The notes under the pieces were generated by a model. It did not search any database, was not told the origin of the DNA, and was given only the letters and a program-made list of their open reading frames with translations. This document shows, piece by piece, positions 44,619 to 53,807 of a DNA stretch of 64,000 nucleotides (within the stretch, counting starts at the first letter, position 1; each line of letters begins with the position of its first letter). A program made the translations under genes and the position numbers. This stretch comes from Eubacterium plexicaudatum ASF492 (lineage in GTDB: Bacteria > Bacillota > Clostridia > Lachnospirales > Lachnospiraceae): positions 4,779,501-4,843,500 of the forward strand of contig NZ_AQFT02000001.1 of NCBI RefSeq assembly GCF_000364225.2. The letters run 5' to 3'.

Positions 44619-45920
44619 ATGACAGGAAAAATTGTATGCGTGGCAGTCACGACAGTCAGCCTTTTATTTTTATTCTGGTTTTATTTAAATAAAAAAGAGA
44701 AAAATAAAAAGGATGCGGCAAAAGTTATCGCTTTGGCCGGTTGTCTTGGCTTTCTTATTTGTATGACAGAGAGTGGCAGTCAGAGGCTGACACAGGATGG
44801 AAGGCTGATGCGCAGGGTGGCAGGAGAAGATACGGAAAGTCAGGAATTGCAGCTGAATGCAGATGGGATTCTGAACAATTATAAGTATGTATTAGAGGTG
44901 GAATCACAAAGGCTGCAGGGAGAAGAGCTGGATCAGTTATTTGCAGATGCGGCGGAAGAAGCGGAACGGCAGTTTATAGGAGATAATTTATCTTTAGATT
45001 GCGTTGATCATGCGGTTTTATTGCCTAAAAGTCTGCAAAACGGTGAAATTAAGGCAAAATGGAAATTTGATCCTGAAAATGTAATTGATACGGATGGAGA
45101 ATTGTGGGTAGAAGAGACAGATGAAACAGGGGTTCTTGTAATGGTGGCATTAACCATGAGCTATTTTGATGAAGTGAGAGAACATTCGTTTGGCTGTTTT
45201 GTATATCCCAAAAAGTTAAATCGGGTCGAACAGCTGCTGGCAGATTTGCAGCAGTATTTTGAACAGGAAAAGGAGATGAGCAAAAATAAGAAGTTTATAA
45301 AACTTCCGCTGCAGATTGGCGGAATCAGACTTCGATGGTCGCAGAAAGAAGAAAATACTTATCAGATTATTTTGCTGCTTGGGCTTGCTGCAGCAGCTGT
45401 TGTGTACATACAGGAAGGTGTCAGGGAACAGAGAAAGGAACAGGGACGCAAAGAACAGCTGCTAAAACAGTATCCGGATATGGTCGGTAAAATATCATTG
45501 CTGCTTGGCGCCGGAATGACTTTGAGCGCAGCATGGGAAAGGATCGTTTTAAATTATCTGCATAAACTGGAGAGCCATCAAATCAAAACGGAGGAAGTAT
45601 ATGAACAGATGCTGCATTCCTATCGGGAGATGCAGGATGGAGTTGGAGAGTTAAAAGTTTATGAACAGTTTGGAGAACGATGCGGGACACCGCAGTATCG
45701 GAAATTGTCCATGCTGATTATACAAAATTTACGAAAAGGGTCGTCCGGACTCAGGCAAAGTCTGGAAAAGGAGGTGGCAGATGCATTTGTACTTCGCAAA
45801 AATCTTGCAAAAAAAACAGGTGAGGAAGCAGGAACAAAAATTTTATTTCCTATGATGTTAATGCTCTGTATTGTTATGGTTATTATTTTGGTTCCGGCGT
45901 TTTTAACATTGCAGATATAA
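44619..45920 (+). CDS. tadC: TadC-like type II secretion F-domain protein
   Basis: A 433-residue membrane protein of the Tad system. It has an N-terminal membrane helix (VCVAVTTVSLLFLFWFYL), a long soluble insert (residues 60-215) without family resemblance, a second helix (IILLLGLAAAAVVYIQEGV), an F domain (DMVGKISLLLGAGMTLSAAW, EQFGERCGTPQYRKLSMLII, SGLRQSLEKEVADAFVLRKN) and a C-terminal membrane helix (ILFPMMLMLCIVMVIILVPA). The soluble insert is longer than in model TadC. ATG 44619 follows CAGGGGGGATT. Confidence 0.78.
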   Translation: MTGKIVCVAVTTVSLLFLFWFYLNKKEKNKKDAAKVIALAGCLGFLICMTESGSQRLTQDGRLMRRVAGEDTESQELQLNADGILNNYKYVLEVESQRLQGEELDQLFADAAEEAERQFIGDNLSLDCVDHAVLLPKSLQNGEIKAKWKFDPENVIDTDGELWVEETDETGVLVMVALTMSYFDEVREHSFGCFVYPKKLNRVEQLLADLQQYFEQEKEMSKNKKFIKLPLQIGGIRLRWSQKEENTYQIILLLGLAAAAVVYIQEGVREQRKEQGRKEQLLKQYPDMVGKISLLLGAGMTLSAAWERIVLNYLHKLESHQIKTEEVYEQMLHSYREMQDGVGELKVYEQFGERCGTPQYRKLSMLIIQNLRKGSSGLRQSLEKEVADAFVLRKNLAKKTGEEAGTKILFPMMLMLCIVMVIILVPAFLTLQI

Positions 45921-45978
45921 AGTGACAGCGTTGTTTTTTCAAACACGTTTCGGAAAATTGGAAAGGAAAGGTAAAATT

Positions 45979-46158
45979 ATGGAAAATATAATACGGTTTT
46001 GGGAAGAAGAAGATGGAATCGGAGTTGTGGAGCTGATTTTAATATTGGTGGTATTGATTGGTCTGGTACTGATTTTTAAGGATAGTCTGCGAAAGCTTGT
46101 AAAAGAAATATTTGATACGATTACAAAAGGCGCTACGGAAGTATCTACAGCGGATTAA
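45979..46158 (+). CDS. flp: Flp-type pilin
   Basis: A 59-residue type IVb pilin. The N-terminal leader ends in a charged stretch, and the mature part begins near EEDGIGVVELILILVVLIGL, which has the Glu-5-like residue and hydrophobic helix of Flp pilins. The end (EIFDTITKGATEVSTAD) is short. After cleavage by a prepilin peptidase it would form the pilus fibre. AAAGGAAAGG precedes the ATG. The next gene starts 4 bp after its stop. Confidence 0.82.
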   Translation: MENIIRFWEEEDGIGVVELILILVVLIGLVLIFKDSLRKLVKEIFDTITKGATEVSTAD

Positions 46159-46162
46159 TAAG

Positions 46163-47695
46163 ATGAAGCATAGCAGAACAGGCAGTGTTACTATATTTAT
46201 GAGTCTTATGCTTATGGTTATCGCATCTTTGCTGTTTACGATTTTGGAAGGATCACGTATTATGATGCTCGGAATGACGGCTGTGATCAACAGCCAGAGT
46301 GTTACGGAATCAATATTTGCCGAATACAGTGTGCCTGCTTATGAGAATTATCATCTGCTTATGATGGACAGTAGTTATGGTACCGGGCAGCTGATGCTGT
46401 CAAAAGTGAATCGGAAAATGCAGGAATTGGGACAGGAAAATCTGAGTCCGACAGTAAAAGGGTTTGGAACATACACCAATTTTCTGCAAATGCATGTAAC
46501 AGACAGCAGTGTTGTCCGGTATGAATTGGCGACAGATCAAAATGCGGCGCCGTTGCTTGGACAGATATCACAGTTTATGAAAAAAGAGTTTGCAGCCGAT
46601 CTTGCAGAAGATTTATATAAAAAGATGACGGATGTGCAGCAATCGGACAGGCAGGGAGAAAAAGCAGATCAATATCTGGACGGAGCGCTGGATGCGATTG
46701 AACGGGCAAAAGAAGAAAAGGAAGAAGCAAATACACAGGCAAGAAAAAGAGCAAGGACGATGGCAGCGGGTTATTCTGCAGAATCGGAAATTGAGAATCC
46801 GATGGAAGATATAAAAAGTGCAAAAAGTTCACCGCTGCTTGCACAAATTTTGTCTGGTGAAGACAGCATTTCGGCAAAACAAATTTCCGGTGAAGATTCG
46901 ATAGAAAGGCGTGTGCTGAATGCAGGAAATTATGAAAGTTCGGCTTCTTCCGGCATTACAGATAAAATATTGATCATTCGTTATTTAGATAAATATACTT
47001 CTTATTATAAAAATAAAAATCCACTTCCACATGCGCTGGATTATGAACAGGAATATATCTTATTTGGAAAAACATCGGATGAAAATAATCTGAACAAGAT
47101 GGCAACTCGATTATTGACAATCAGAGAAGGGATTAATTTTGGATATTTGATGACAGATGCGGCAAAACGTGAGGAAGCAATGGCGGTTGCAATAACGATT
47201 GCAGCCGCAGCACAGATTCCCGCGGCAGTAAAAGCAATTCAAATGGGAATCCTTGCTTCATGGGCATATGCGGAAAGCATTGCGGAGCTGCGTACATTAT
47301 TTTCCGGCGGTAAGATTGCAGCTGTAAAAACAGCGGAAAGCTGGACGGTAAGTCTGGCAGAAGCGGCTTCCGTGCCGTTTCGAAATTCGGTCAGATCTGC
47401 AGAAGTCAACAGTGGATTGGATTATAAAGATTATTTACAAACATTTTTAGCTATGGAAAATCTTAATAAGATTGGAAAGCGACTGGCAAATATACTGGAG
47501 AAAAATTTGCGTCTGTATGCGGGTTATGAACAGGTGAAACTGGACTGTATGGTTACGGCTATGGAGGCAGAGCATAGTTATCATGCACAGCAGGTATTTT
47601 TAACGTTCGTTACCATCAGTCGTTTATCAAAAAAAGGTTATCACTATAAAGAACAATACAGGTTTTCTTATATAAAGGAAGAAGAACGTTCCTAG
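46163..47695 (+). CDS. DUF5702-like TadG-type membrane protein
   Basis: A 510-residue protein with an N-terminal prepilin-like or anchor helix (TGSVTIFMSLMLMVIASLLF) and a large extracytoplasmic part. The part after the anchor (AEYSVPAYENYHLLMMDSSY) resembles the DUF5702 proteins of Clostridia Tad loci. The middle is helical and rich in Glu/Lys (DAIERAKEEKEEANTQARKR), and the C-terminal part has a conserved-looking helix (AAKREEAMAVAITIAAAAQI). It is probably a minor pilus or envelope component. ATG 46163 follows a weak site. Confidence 0.65.
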   Translation: MKHSRTGSVTIFMSLMLMVIASLLFTILEGSRIMMLGMTAVINSQSVTESIFAEYSVPAYENYHLLMMDSSYGTGQLMLSKVNRKMQELGQENLSPTVKGFGTYTNFLQMHVTDSSVVRYELATDQNAAPLLGQISQFMKKEFAADLAEDLYKKMTDVQQSDRQGEKADQYLDGALDAIERAKEEKEEANTQARKRARTMAAGYSAESEIENPMEDIKSAKSSPLLAQILSGEDSISAKQISGEDSIERRVLNAGNYESSASSGITDKILIIRYLDKYTSYYKNKNPLPHALDYEQEYILFGKTSDENNLNKMATRLLTIREGINFGYLMTDAAKREEAMAVAITIAAAAQIPAAVKAIQMGILASWAYAESIAELRTLFSGGKIAAVKTAESWTVSLAEAASVPFRNSVRSAEVNSGLDYKDYLQTFLAMENLNKIGKRLANILEKNLRLYAGYEQVKLDCMVTAMEAEHSYHAQQVFLTFVTISRLSKKGYHYKEQYRFSYIKEEERS

Positions 47696-47781
47696 AGACA
47701 GAAAGCAATTTTAAGACACACGCTAAGGCATATTTGAAAAATACTGCTAGCGTTCCAAATATTCAGAAAGGCAGGTGCATC

Positions 47782-48698
47782 GTGGTGTCCCTCGGTTTGA
47801 AGCGGAATGAATCCAAATATACAACGATACATATTGAAAAAACTCTCTCTATCAGTCCAAAAAAATTTTTAAATAACATCATTTCCGGTGTGCAAAACAG
47901 AGGGACAGCCCGGTGCACCTGCTTCAAAGCAATACTGACAATAGAAACGGCTGTTGTATTACCATTTTTGTCTGTTTTATGGTGTTTGTACTTTATTTTT
48001 TTCGACTGCTTCAAATACAGGCAGGAGTGTCGCAGGCTTTACAGTATGCAGGCAGAAGGGTGGCTGCCGAATATAGTGTACAGGCCGGAAAAGAAAAAGA
48101 AACGGATGGAAAAACAGAACAATCGGATCTTTTAGGACTTGTTAGAGCCAGATTATTGTTTGAAAAACAGCTGAAAAAACAAAAATGTCCGATTCGATAT
48201 ATTAGTCATGGAACGGCAGGAATCAGTCTGATGCAGTCGGATTTCTCCGATCATTATGTAGAATTAAAGGCTGTTTATCGAATGAAATTGCCGATATCCT
48301 TATTTGGAAATATTCAGTATCGGATTGTTCAGCAGGCAAAGTGCAGAAAATGGACGGGTTATGCCATTGGACAGGATACACAGGATGAAGAGACATGGCT
48401 TTATTACACCGAACATGGAACCGTATACCATGCAAGCAGAGACTGCACACATCTGGATTTGTCAATACGTGGTATTACTTATACACAGGTAGGCAGCAGT
48501 CGGAATAAAAACGGCGGAAAATATCATAAATGTGAGAGGTGTAATCATGCAGATATTGGTAATTCCATGGTGTATATTACGGATTATGGAGATCGTTATC
48601 ATATGAGTCTGGTATGTGGCAGTTTAAAAAGAAGTATTTACATGATTCGAAGATCGAAAGCAACGGAAAAAAGGATGTGCAGTAAATGCGGAGGGTAA
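47782..48698 (+). CDS. TadE-type protein with paired Cys motifs (one frameshift)
   Basis: About 305 residues if one T is restored in the run at 47965-47969 (expected AVVLPFFVCFMVFVLYFF). The N-terminal part has the TadE signature LTIETAVVLP with Glu at the key position. The C-terminal 110 residues contain two copies of a module, YYTEHGTVYHASRDCTHLDL...YHKCERC and YITDYGDRYHMSLVCGSLKR...RMCSKC, each with three cysteines and a YH pair, as in small metal-binding knuckles. The start is uncertain; GTG 47782 follows AAAGGCAGG. It is a minor pseudopilin or envelope protein. Confidence 0.65.
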
Positions 48699-48701
48699 GT
48701 T

Positions 48702-49134
48702 TTGGAAGGAACGATAATCCGGCAGTTATCAATGCTGTCAGTTTTAGCAATTTGCAGTTATGAAGATATGAAAAATAAGCGGATTTCTATTAAATGGATG
48801 ATGATATTTGCCGCGGAAGGGAGTTTACTTTGGATTTTTATGGAGAACAGTCCATATTTGAGATGATTACAGCGATTTGTCCGGGTTTATGTGTACTATT
48901 ACTGGCGTGGATTACAAGAGGAGGAATCGGAGAAGGAGATGGCCTGCTGCTAATGGTAATAGGTATTTTTCTTGGAGTGGCAGATGTGTTAAAAATTTTT
49001 TATATGGACTGTTTCTATCCGGAGCGTATGCGGCCGCTTTATTTGTCATTGGAAAAAAGGACAGAAAATATGAGATTGCTTTTGTACCGTTTTTACTGTT
49101 GGCATTTATAGGAGAAGTGCTGTTACATAATTAA
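48702..49134 (+). CDS. Second A24 prepilin peptidase-like protein (two frameshifts)
   Basis: Three frames join, with single bases restored near 48835-48839 and about 48991-49000, into a protein of about 144 residues. The first Asp is in CSYEDMKNKRIS and the second in GGIGEGDGLLLMVIGIFLG, the GxGD motif of type IV prepilin peptidases. It has about five hydrophobic segments. TTG 48702 follows GGAGGGTAAGT and overlaps the preceding stop region. Tad operons often have only one such enzyme (TadV), so a second one may serve the TadE-like pseudopilins. Confidence 0.7.
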
Positions 49135-49151
49135 TACGAGGATGTGTATGA

Positions 49152-49370
49152 ATGAGAAAAACGAATCATAATAAGAAAATGAAAGCCAGTCTTACGGTGG
49201 AAGCGGCCGTATTAATTCCACTTGCACTTTTAACAATTACAGGAGGAATTAAAATAGGATATAATTTATTTCATGAGGCAAAATCAAATGCGGTAGTGCA
49301 TGAAGAACTTATGGAACTGGATCCGGTGGAAATTGTGAGAAATAATACGTTACTTGAAAAATTGAAGTAA
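49152..49370 (+). CDS. TadE-like small pseudopilin
   Basis: A 72-residue protein with the TadE-type N-terminus KASLTVEAAVLIPLALLTIT, where Glu follows Thr-Val at the usual place after the processing site, then a membrane helix and a short soluble end. It is probably a minor pseudopilin processed by one of the two prepilin peptidases. ATG 49152 follows ACGAGGATGTG. The FHA gene begins about 35 bp later. Confidence 0.72.
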   Translation: MRKTNHNKKMKASLTVEAAVLIPLALLTITGGIKIGYNLFHEAKSNAVVHEELMELDPVEIVRNNTLLEKLK

Positions 49371-49404
49371 CAGATTCGGAATGAACAAGAGAGGAGAAGG
49401 TAGA

Positions 49405-50658
49405 GTGCCAAAAGCCGAATATATCCGAAAAATAAATAAAAGCAGCATGATTATTATGCAGGAGAAAGACTGTTCGAATGAAAGGGAAAGTATGGAAATG
49501 TTTCATTATAATGAAATACCATATTTTTTAAAAATGGAAAAACAAAGACAAGACAGTAACCTGCAGTTTCAATATGACATAACCGGCAAACGGTCTCTTG
49601 GACAGTTGCTGGAATATAAGCAGCTGAATTATGCGGTATTGCAAAAGATTTTAAAATCTTTGGATCAGGCATGCATGCAGACGGAAGATTTTATGCTGAC
49701 AGAAAATGATATTTTGCTGGAACCGGACTTTGTATTTTCAGATCATAATATGGAACATATGTGTTACTGTTATTTTCCCGGCAATCAAACAGACATCTGT
49801 CGACAGTTTGAACGATTTATGGAATACTTACTGCGGCAGCTGGATCATACCGATGATGCCGCAATGAAGCTTGCATATGGCGTTTATCAAAAAGTCGTGC
49901 AGGAGTGTGTATCTTTGCATGATGTGCTGGAAGATGAAGGGCAGCTGCAGGAATTATATCAGGTACCGGTCAATAAAACAGCGCATGATTATCAGGCACC
50001 GGTCAATAAAGAACCGCATGATTATCAGATACCGGTTCAAAAAGCAGCGCATGATTATCAGGTACCGGACCAAAAAGCAGCACACGATTATCAGGCATCG
50101 GTCAATAAAGAACCGTATGCCGTACAGGATGAAGTCAGGATTTCGGATGCGATGGAACAATCTTCTTTAAAAGAAGATACACTGAAAATAAAACAGAAAG
50201 AATCGTTAAGACAGCAGGCAGCGGAAAAATTAAAACGAATGTTAAAGAAGAAAATTTATACAAACAGAGTGATATATCCGGAAGAAAATACCGTATTTGA
50301 AGCAGAGGAAGAAGAGTTGATCTGTGGGAATCCAACCGTTTGTCTGGTGCCTGAGACAGATGAGGTACAAAATCAGTTTGTATATCAGGGAGCGGACCGA
50401 TCCAGAGATTTTCGCTGTACGCAGGGAAAAATGCTGTTAGGAAGCGATGTGGTGGAAACCGATATCTGCATTCCGTTTCCAATGGTCAGCAGAGTACATG
50501 CCAGAGTTGAGGTTGACAGAAAAGGTACTTTTCTGGAAGATTTAAATTCAACGAATGGAACACATGTAAATGGAGAATTACTGCAATATCGAGAAAAACG
50601 CATGCTCCAAAAAGGAGATATGATCAGTCTGGCAGGGGAATGTTATAGTTTTCATTGA
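49405..50658 (+). CDS. DUF6382 and FHA domain protein
   Basis: A 417-residue cytosolic protein. The N-terminal half (YFLKMEKQRQDSNLQFQYDI, EDFMLTENDILLEPDFVFS) resembles DUF6382, which usually precedes an FHA domain in Clostridia. A linker holds five 11-residue repeats (49960-50124). The C-terminal FHA domain is clear: MLLGSDVVETDICIPFPMVS, RVHARVEVDRKGTFLEDLNS and TNGTHVNGE, with the Arg-Ser-His phosphothreonine pocket (VSRVHA). FHA domains read phosphothreonine, so a Ser/Thr kinase may regulate the pilus locus. GTG 49405 with GGAG at the right distance is preferred over ATG 49381. Confidence 0.82.
   Translation: MPKAEYIRKINKSSMIIMQEKDCSNERESMEMFHYNEIPYFLKMEKQRQDSNLQFQYDITGKRSLGQLLEYKQLNYAVLQKILKSLDQACMQTEDFMLTENDILLEPDFVFSDHNMEHMCYCYFPGNQTDICRQFERFMEYLLRQLDHTDDAAMKLAYGVYQKVVQECVSLHDVLEDEGQLQELYQVPVNKTAHDYQAPVNKEPHDYQIPVQKAAHDYQVPDQKAAHDYQASVNKEPYAVQDEVRISDAMEQSSLKEDTLKIKQKESLRQQAAEKLKRMLKKKIYTNRVIYPEENTVFEAEEEELICGNPTVCLVPETDEVQNQFVYQGADRSRDFRCTQGKMLLGSDVVETDICIPFPMVSRVHARVEVDRKGTFLEDLNSTNGTHVNGELLQYREKRMLQKGDMISLAGECYSFH
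49960..50124 (+). repeat. Five 33-bp repeats in the FHA protein linker
   Basis: Five units of 33 bp encode 11-residue repeats of the type Q-A-P-V-N-K-E-P-H-D-Y. The unit length equals that of the repeats at 12155-12550, though the sequences are unrelated. Confidence 0.88.
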
Positions 50659-50741
50659 CAGTATGACAAGGACGTGATATGTTTTTCTAATCAGGGGATG
50701 AAATGCGATTGTAAATCGGGAAAATATGTCATGTAAAAGTT

Positions 50742-51386
50742 ATGACGGATGGAAGGATGAGATTCGGTATTTTGGAATATTCAGATTGGAAAGAGCGTTA
50801 CAATCAAAAACGGTTGCCTGTTGTCAATATTGGTTTGGTTATTGTCAATGTGGCAGTATGGTGTATTCTTGAGCTGTTGGGAAATACTTTGAATGGGGCA
50901 TGGATTGTCGAATATGGTGGAATGCATCCGCAGCTTGTGCTGCAGGGTGAATGGTATCGGTTGTTTACGTCCATGTTTCTGCATTTTGGAGCCGAACATC
51001 TGGCGAATAATATGATCTTGCTGGCGGCAGCCGGCGGCAAGCTGGAGACAGCAGTCGGTTCCATACGGTATTTGATTATTTATATCTGCTCAGGACTGGC
51101 AGGAAATTTATTGTCACTTTACATGATGATACGAACAGGTGATTATGCGGTGAGTGCCGGTGCATCAGGCGCGGTGTTTGGAATGATCGGTGCATTGGTG
51201 TGGGCGGCAATTCGTAATAAAGGAAAATTTGAAGGATTGACGACAAAAGGACTGCTGTTTATGATCGTTTTGTGCCTTTATTATGGGATTACGACTGCAG
51301 GAGTAGACAATTGGGCACATGCCGGCGGACTTGCAGGAGGATTTGTGCTGTGTCTTCTTTTATATAGAAAGCGAGAGAGCACTTGA
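50742..51386 (+). CDS. Rhomboid-family intramembrane serine protease
   Basis: A 214-residue polytopic protein. Active-site Ser lies in AGASGAVFGMIGALVW (GASG) and the His in NWAHAGGLAGGFVLCLL. The family HxxxN-type region is FLHFGAEHLANNMILLAAAG. It has six hydrophobic segments. It cuts membrane proteins within the bilayer and here may process pilus or envelope components. The start is uncertain: ATG 50742 and ATG 50757 are both in frame and neither has an ideal ribosome site. It appears to close the Tad operon. Confidence 0.88.
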   Translation: MTDGRMRFGILEYSDWKERYNQKRLPVVNIGLVIVNVAVWCILELLGNTLNGAWIVEYGGMHPQLVLQGEWYRLFTSMFLHFGAEHLANNMILLAAAGGKLETAVGSIRYLIIYICSGLAGNLLSLYMMIRTGDYAVSAGASGAVFGMIGALVWAAIRNKGKFEGLTTKGLLFMIVLCLYYGITTAGVDNWAHAGGLAGGFVLCLLLYRKREST

Positions 51387-51411
51387 AATTCTTTGAAAAA
51401 ATCTATATACT
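51383..51411 (+). promoter_or_regulatory. Sigma-A promoter for the flavodoxin/SCP2 gene
   Basis: TTGAAA (51383-51388), 17 bases, TATACT (51406-51411). It overlaps the end of the rhomboid gene. Confidence 0.75.
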
Positions 51412-51446
51412 ATGTAGAATAAGAACATACAAATGAGAGGTAGCAT

Positions 51447-52451
51447 ATGAAAGTAAATATTTATTACGGCGGCAGGGGTGTGTTGGATGATCCGTCTTTG
51501 TATGTAATTAATAAAATGCAGCAGGTATTGGAAGAGCTGCGTGTAACGGTAGAGCGTTTTAATATCTACGAGCAGAAAAACAGCATCGCGACACTTCCGC
51601 AGACGATTAAAGAAGCTGATGGAATCATTTTGGCTACTACGGTAGAATGGCTCGGAATCGGCGGCTATATGCAGCAGTTTTTAGATGCATGCTGGTTATA
51701 TGGAGATAAAGAAAAGATCAGTCAGACTTATATGCAGCCGGTTGTTATGTCGACTGCTTACGGAGAACGTGAAGGAGAGCTTACACTTGCAAACGCATGG
51801 GAAATGCTTGGTGGGCTGCCATGTGCGGGACTGTGCGGATATGTTGCCGATCTGCTGACATTTGAAATGAATCAGGATTATTCTGTTATCATCGAAAAAA
51901 AGGCGGAGAATTTGTATCGGACGATTACGCAGAAAATGAAAAGTTTGCCGAACAGTAATCAGGCAGTGACAAAAACAGTGCTTCGTACTCAGGATCTTGG
52001 ATTAACGCCGCAGGAGAGTGAACAGTTGTCCAAGTATGTATCGGATGATACGTATGTGAAAAAGCAAAAAGAAGATATTGAAGAGCTGGCTAATAAATTT
52101 AAGGGCTTGTTAGATAATAAAGATAAGATTGAAGAAGACGAGCCTTCGATGCCGTACATTGAAGATCTGGAAGCGCATTTTAAGCCGCAGGCAGATTTTA
52201 AGGCAAAATATTTGTTTATTATCGACGGCAAAAGGAAACCTCTGACAATTGAAGTTGTTGATGATCAACTGAGCTGCAGTTATGGGAAACAGGATGGTGT
52301 CGATGTTTATGCAAAAATGACGACAGATGTGCTGGAACGTATTATTGCAGGTAAAATGACATTTCAACGAGCGTTTATGACAGGTGAACTGACTGCAAAA
52401 GGAAATTTTAAAACACTGCGAATGCTGGATGATATATTTAGTTTTGGATAA
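51447..52451 (+). CDS. Flavodoxin-fold protein with SCP2 domain
   Basis: A 334-residue protein with two parts. The N-terminal 165 residues resemble an NADPH-dependent FMN reductase/flavodoxin fold (MKVNIYYGGRGVLDDPSLYV, ADGIILATTVEWLGIGGYMQ, PVVMSTAYGEREGELTLANA). The C-terminal 110 residues resemble an SCP2 sterol-carrier domain (YLFIIDGKRKPLTIEVVDDQ, MTTDVLERIIAGKMTFQRAF, MTGELTAKGNFKTLRMLDDI). The middle is a charged helix linker. The combination is found in Clostridia but its reaction is unknown. ATG 51447 follows GAGAGGTAGCAT. Confidence 0.78.
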   Translation: MKVNIYYGGRGVLDDPSLYVINKMQQVLEELRVTVERFNIYEQKNSIATLPQTIKEADGIILATTVEWLGIGGYMQQFLDACWLYGDKEKISQTYMQPVVMSTAYGEREGELTLANAWEMLGGLPCAGLCGYVADLLTFEMNQDYSVIIEKKAENLYRTITQKMKSLPNSNQAVTKTVLRTQDLGLTPQESEQLSKYVSDDTYVKKQKEDIEELANKFKGLLDNKDKIEEDEPSMPYIEDLEAHFKPQADFKAKYLFIIDGKRKPLTIEVVDDQLSCSYGKQDGVDVYAKMTTDVLERIIAGKMTFQRAFMTGELTAKGNFKTLRMLDDIFSFG

Positions 52452-52464
52452 GATTTGATACGGG

Positions 52465-52499
52465 TACACATCCTGCGCTGTTAACAGGCAGGATGTATC
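52465..52499. terminator. Convergent terminator hairpin
   Basis: ACATCCTGC pairs with GCAGGATGT around an 11-base loop, between convergent genes. The tail is not very T-rich. Confidence 0.55.
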
Positions 52500-52526
52500 C
52501 GTAAAAGTCGTATAAAATAAGCAGGA

Positions 52527-53162
52527 TCAGCCGTTCGATGCAGGGAGCGTAATTGTAAATGTGCATCCTTCTCCTGGACGATTATCCAATAGAAGACTAC
52601 CGCTGTGGAATTCTATAATCTGTCTGGCGATGGCAAGACCTAATCCGGTACCCTGTTCTTTCGAAGTGGTGAAAAGATCAAACACTTTATCTTCCATATT
52701 GACAGGGATACCACCACCGCCATCTGTAATGATAACTTTTATATTGTCATCATTATTCAGCGTTTCAATCGTTACGTACTCAGAATCAGTTTCGGCAGAA
52801 TTTTTCAGCAGATTTAAAATAGCCTGTTTTAGTTTAATATTATCGGCATAAACAGATGGCAGCCGTTCGCTTAATTGTAAATTCCACTCCATGTCAGGAT
52901 AGGCGTCTTTCATAAATCGGCAGATATCTTTTAAAAGCGTATTAACATCAAAAATTTGATTTTGCAGTTGCTCCGCACTGCCGGCCTGGGATATTTCAAG
53001 AACCATATTTTTTAAATAAGTAATTTCGTGTTTCATATTATCCCAGTAAGGTTCCGTATTTAATTGCGGACATTTGGTATTCAGCAGCTGCGCGGAACTG
53101 TTAATTAAGGTGACTGTATTTTTAATTTCGTGAAAAACGTGTTGATAATCCAGTGCATTCAT
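52527..53162 (-). CDS. Soluble sensor histidine kinase without sensor domain
   Basis: A 211-residue protein made only of a dimerisation/phosphoacceptor helix pair and an ATP-binding domain. The phosphoacceptor is His in HVFHEIKNTVTLI. The ATPase boxes are ILNLLKNSAE (N box), DGGGGIPVNMEDKVFDLFTT (G1/F) and GTGLGLAIARQI (G2). The layout is like the NtrB/PAS-less kinases. There is no input domain, membrane segment or neighbouring response regulator, so the signal and partner are unknown. It is read against its neighbours. Confidence 0.88.
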   Translation of the reverse strand: MNALDYQHVFHEIKNTVTLINSSAQLLNTKCPQLNTEPYWDNMKHEITYLKNMVLEISQAGSAEQLQNQIFDVNTLLKDICRFMKDAYPDMEWNLQLSERLPSVYADNIKLKQAILNLLKNSAETDSEYVTIETLNNDDNIKVIITDGGGGIPVNMEDKVFDLFTTSKEQGTGLGLAIARQIIEFHSGSLLLDNRPGEGCTFTITLPASNG

Positions 53163-53267
53163 ATGAAAACCCCCTCTTCAGTGTTATTATTGTTAAATTC
53201 TAGCATTTTTTTGTTTTTATTACAATGGTAAATTGTTAGGGATTAAAAAATCAAAAGGAGTAAGAAG

Positions 53268-53686
53268 ATGAGAGATGAAAATTGTATTTTTTGTAAAATT
53301 ATAGCAGGGGAAATTCCATCCCGAACCATTTATGAAGATGATGAGTTCAAAGTGATTCTGGATGTGAATCCTGCTTCAAAGGGACATGCGCTTATTTTGC
53401 CGAAAGAGCATAGTGCAAATATTTATGAAATAAGTGAAGAATCGCTCGCAAAAGCAATGAAACTCGCGAAGAAGCTGGCTGGTCATATGACAGAAGTATT
53501 AAATGTGACGGGTTAAATTTGCTGCAGAATAATGGTGAAGTGGCAGGCCAGACAGTTTTTCATTTTCATATGCATTTGATTCCACGATATGTTGGAATGA
53601 AAAATAATGATTTGTTGAATTGGACCCACGAAGAATTTACAGATGAAGAACAAAATGAGATTTGTGAAAAATTAAAATCAAATTAA
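53268..53686 (+). CDS. HIT family protein (one frameshift)
   Basis: A histidine-triad nucleotide hydrolase/transferase of the Hit/HINT type. N-terminal signature CIFCKIIAGEIPSRTIYEDD, middle ASKGHALILPKEHSANIYEI and the HxHxHxx motif in VFHFHMHLIPRYV. The frame breaks at about 53501-53504; one more A restores the expected VLKCDGLNLLQNNGEVAGQ and the full 139 residues. The Zn-binding C-x-x-C at the N-terminus is present. AAAAGGAGTAAGAAG precedes the ATG. Confidence 0.88.
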
Positions 53687-53718
53687 TGGGTTTGTATAAA
53701 TAACGGAAGTGAAATAGA

Positions 53719-53776
53719 AAATTTATTCCAAATTCAGTCAGCGTATGTCGGTACGATTCCTGAATTTGGAATAAAT
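53719..53776. terminator. 18-bp perfect inverted repeat between convergent genes
   Basis: AATTTATTCCAAATTCAG (53719-53736) and its exact inverse (53759-53776) flank a 22-base loop, between the HIT and murG genes. It probably ends transcription in both directions, though the loop is long. Confidence 0.6.
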
Positions 53777-53807
53777 TGTCCAAATATTGTAACAAATAGC
53801 AGGTATT

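Noticed and set aside
49871..50170. Open frame with IRHRSIK repeats on the plus strand inside the FHA gene
   Set aside because: It is a frame shadow of the 33-bp linker repeats.
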